In this document: positions 57,701-58,503 of the stretch, in pieces | How the letters are laid out: the number at the start of each line of letters is the position of its first letter | Numbering within the stretch: the first letter of the stretch is position 1 | From: an uncultured Kordia sp. | Lineage (GTDB): Bacteria; Bacteroidota; Bacteroidia; Flavobacteriales; Flavobacteriaceae | Length of the DNA: 58,503 nucleotides | NCBI RefSeq assembly: GCF_947496985.1 | Contig: NZ_CANMEZ010000016.1 | Location: 1-58,503 of the forward strand | Direction: 5' to 3' | Made by a program: the position numbers and the translations under genes | The notes under the pieces: generated by a model | What the model was told of the DNA's origin: nothing | What the model saw: the letters and a program-made list of their open reading frames with translations, nothing else | Databases searched by the model: none

Positions 57701-58503
57701 CAAAATTGTACATGCAATTGGAATCATTTCCACTAACGACTAATGGGAAGATAGACAAAAAATCATTGCCATTAGTTGATGATAGTGCGTATCAAAAAGA
57801 GCGCTACGTAGCGCCAAGCAATGAAGTAGAGGAGAAGTTAGTAACGATTTGGCAAGACTTACTAGGAGTTAAACAAATAGGAATTTATGACAACTTCTTT
57901 GAACTAGGAGGCGATTCTATAAAAGCGATTCAACTGGTAAGTAGAAGTAAATCAGCAGACATTCATTACCAAGTAAAAGATATTTTTAGTCATCAGACGA
58001 TTTCAGAAATAGCCTTGCATTTAAAAGATGCCAATGAAATCATTCAAGAGACTGGAATTCTTGAAGGCTACGTACAATTACATCCAATTCAAAAACAATT
58101 CTTCGATTTAAGTTATGAAGCTGAGAATCATTACAATCAATCTTTATTACTAACGCTTTCAAAAGAAATCAAGCCAGAAACGATTCAAAAGGCAATTGAA
58201 TTGTTAGCCAATCATCATGATGTATTACGAATAGAATTTCAAAAGGTTGAAAATGAGTCGTATCCAATACAAAACTACGGAAACAAACTTCCAGAGTTAA
58301 TTACGGAAAATATAACAGAAACAACAGAAATCACAGAACTGTGTAGTAAATATCAAGCAGATTTAGACATTTACAATAATGACTTAACACGATTTGTATT
58401 TATAGAAACAAAAGAAGATACAAATCGTTTATTCATGGGAATTCATCACTTAGCAATTGATGGAGTTTCTTGGCGAATCTTCTTAGAAGATTTTACAAGA
58501 ACC
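54715..58503 (+). CDS. NRPS, 3'-truncated by the window: docking-C-A(Ser)-PCP-E
   Basis: 1263 codons are open to the last base, so the gene continues. Residues 1-56 are a TubC-like docking domain (DGIKLFVKDGKLGMK). The C domain (about 72-505) has HHIASDGWS, LCL type. The A domain (about 520-940; YVIYTSGTTGNPKG, NYYGPTEAAID) has pocket DVWHISYID, a serine code, and closely resembles the third A domain of the 5141 NRPS. The PCP has LGGDS (Ser about 1068). An epimerization domain then begins (about 1110 onward; ILEGYVQLHPIQKQFF, HHLAIDGVSWR) and is cut by the window edge. The visible module should add D-Ser. The ATG at 54715 is chosen because the docking domain begins immediately after it. Spacing of 32 bp from the previous NRPS indicates one transcript. 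Confidence 0.95.
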   Translation, partial: MINKDLLHIIYTAKSDGIKLFVKDGKLGMKKSKSTLISPALTKQIQENKEALIQFLGKGTTTSNIPSIKVMERPSRIPLSFAQERLWFLDQLQGSVAYHISGVLKITGDLNILVLQEALQHIVDRHESLRTVFKDHDGIGYQEIKSSNDFKVAHIQNATEEIVTFQIEKVTKTAFDLSKDYMFRAVVVSINETDHRLILVLHHIASDGWSLPILVKELEASYGQLLAGNKVDLPTLPVQYADYSSWQRNYLSGEVLTEKLAFWNEKLKNASPLEIPTDFTRPSIQSTEGNVYSFTLNKELTKGLHNISKIQESTLFMTLLGIYKILLYKYTRQTDISVGTPIANRQQENVAGLIGLFVNTIVLRDQLQPNASFITLLKQIKETCLTSYMHQDVPFEQIVDDLALKRDQSRTPLFQTLFVLQNNEEVSEVSLGNSIVSAIATTRDTAKFDLTLNVTEENEEILVEIEYATTLFKAETIVRMAQHFKLLSHAIVDNTNQPISTLTIIGKEEQNTLLNIFNNTKKEYPSEKTVVDYFKEQVLNTPDAIAVVFENTKLTYVELDKKSNQVAFYLQEKGIIKNSLVPICTERSLEMYIGILGILKSGGAYVPIDTKNPIERIQFILKDVDSEIILTTTASKELVKVSGKESIYIDELINASDNLRSPREINIVTSQLAYVIYTSGTTGNPKGVMNAHSGLLNRLLWMQDDVNITSQSILLQKTPYVFDVSVWELLMPLISGCTLVMATPEGHKDPDYLQKIITSQKVTHIHFVPSMLEAFVTSVEASNNNSLSHVICSGEALSAQLVKKFKEKFTNTRIHNYYGPTEAAIDVTKIDLTAKEYEVLIPIGKPVANTTVYIVDDAFQLCPIGVQGELLIGGIQVAKGYINRKELTEEKFILSPFKNDERLYKTGDIAKWLPDGNIQYLGRKDDQVKIKGFRIELGEIEAALRNIQYIEQAVVIVWEDANDNKQLVAYVIATEEIDNKAIQKEIAKQLPDYMIPKLYMQLESFPLTTNGKIDKKSLPLVDDSAYQKERYVAPSNEVEEKLVTIWQDLLGVKQIGIYDNFFELGGDSIKAIQLVSRSKSADIHYQVKDIFSHQTISEIALHLKDANEIIQETGILEGYVQLHPIQKQFFDLSYEAENHYNQSLLLTLSKEIKPETIQKAIELLANHHDVLRIEFQKVENESYPIQNYGNKLPELITENITETTEITELCSKYQADLDIYNNDLTRFVFIETKEDTNRLFMGIHHLAIDGVSWRIFLEDFTRT

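Overview
The window is almost entirely one nonribosomal peptide synthetase (NRPS) locus, with every gene on the + strand. The DNA is AT-rich. Genes start after A-rich leaders (several end in TAAAATG) instead of clear Shine-Dalgarno sites, and the flavoprotein at 32113 resembles the FOXRED2 group. This fits a Bacteroidota genome, most likely a marine flavobacterium; Kordia-like or Aquimarina-like genera are known to be NRPS-rich. The taxon is inferred, not shown.

Layout. (1) 1-5151 is the 3' part of an NRPS: end of an A domain, then PCP-E-C-A(Thr)-PCP. (2) 5141-29719 is a giant 8192-residue, seven-module NRPS ending in a thioesterase; by-eye pocket codes read Thr - unassigned - Ser - unassigned - Leu (with epimerase) - Gly - Asn. 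(3) 29769-35804 holds five accessory genes: a CmlA-type diiron beta-hydroxylase, an Sfp-type phosphopantetheinyl transferase, a FOXRED2-like flavoprotein, and an SbnA/SbnB pair that should make L-2,3-diaminopropionate (L-Dap). (4) After a 460-bp intergenic region rich in inverted repeats comes a second NRPS set: 36265-41775 (two modules, starting with a half-condensation domain and an Ala-type A domain), 41831-54682 (four modules) and 54715 to beyond the window end (Ser module with epimerase).

Working together. The phosphopantetheinyl transferase would arm all the carrier domains. SbnA/SbnB would supply L-Dap as a building block. The CmlA-like enzyme would hydroxylate the beta-carbon of a carrier-bound residue. 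The flavoprotein is a tailoring enzyme of unknown target. N-terminal TubC-like docking domains on the NRPSs at 5141, 41831 and 54715 match handovers between neighbouring proteins. The thioesterase lies in the middle of the locus and an initiation-like module lies downstream of it. So this is either two adjacent assembly lines sharing accessory genes, or one long line of at least 16 modules whose gene order does not follow assembly order.

Points for follow-up: two condensation domains of an atypical class, each fed by a carrier with a GGDS motif; a nearly identical A domain used twice in the 41831 NRPS; a mosaic 7650-bp-offset duplication in the 5141 NRPS; one highly divergent A domain; and several A-domain pockets that match no code I know, at least one of which should accept L-Dap. 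No transporter, regulator, RNA gene, insertion sequence or CRISPR array was seen.
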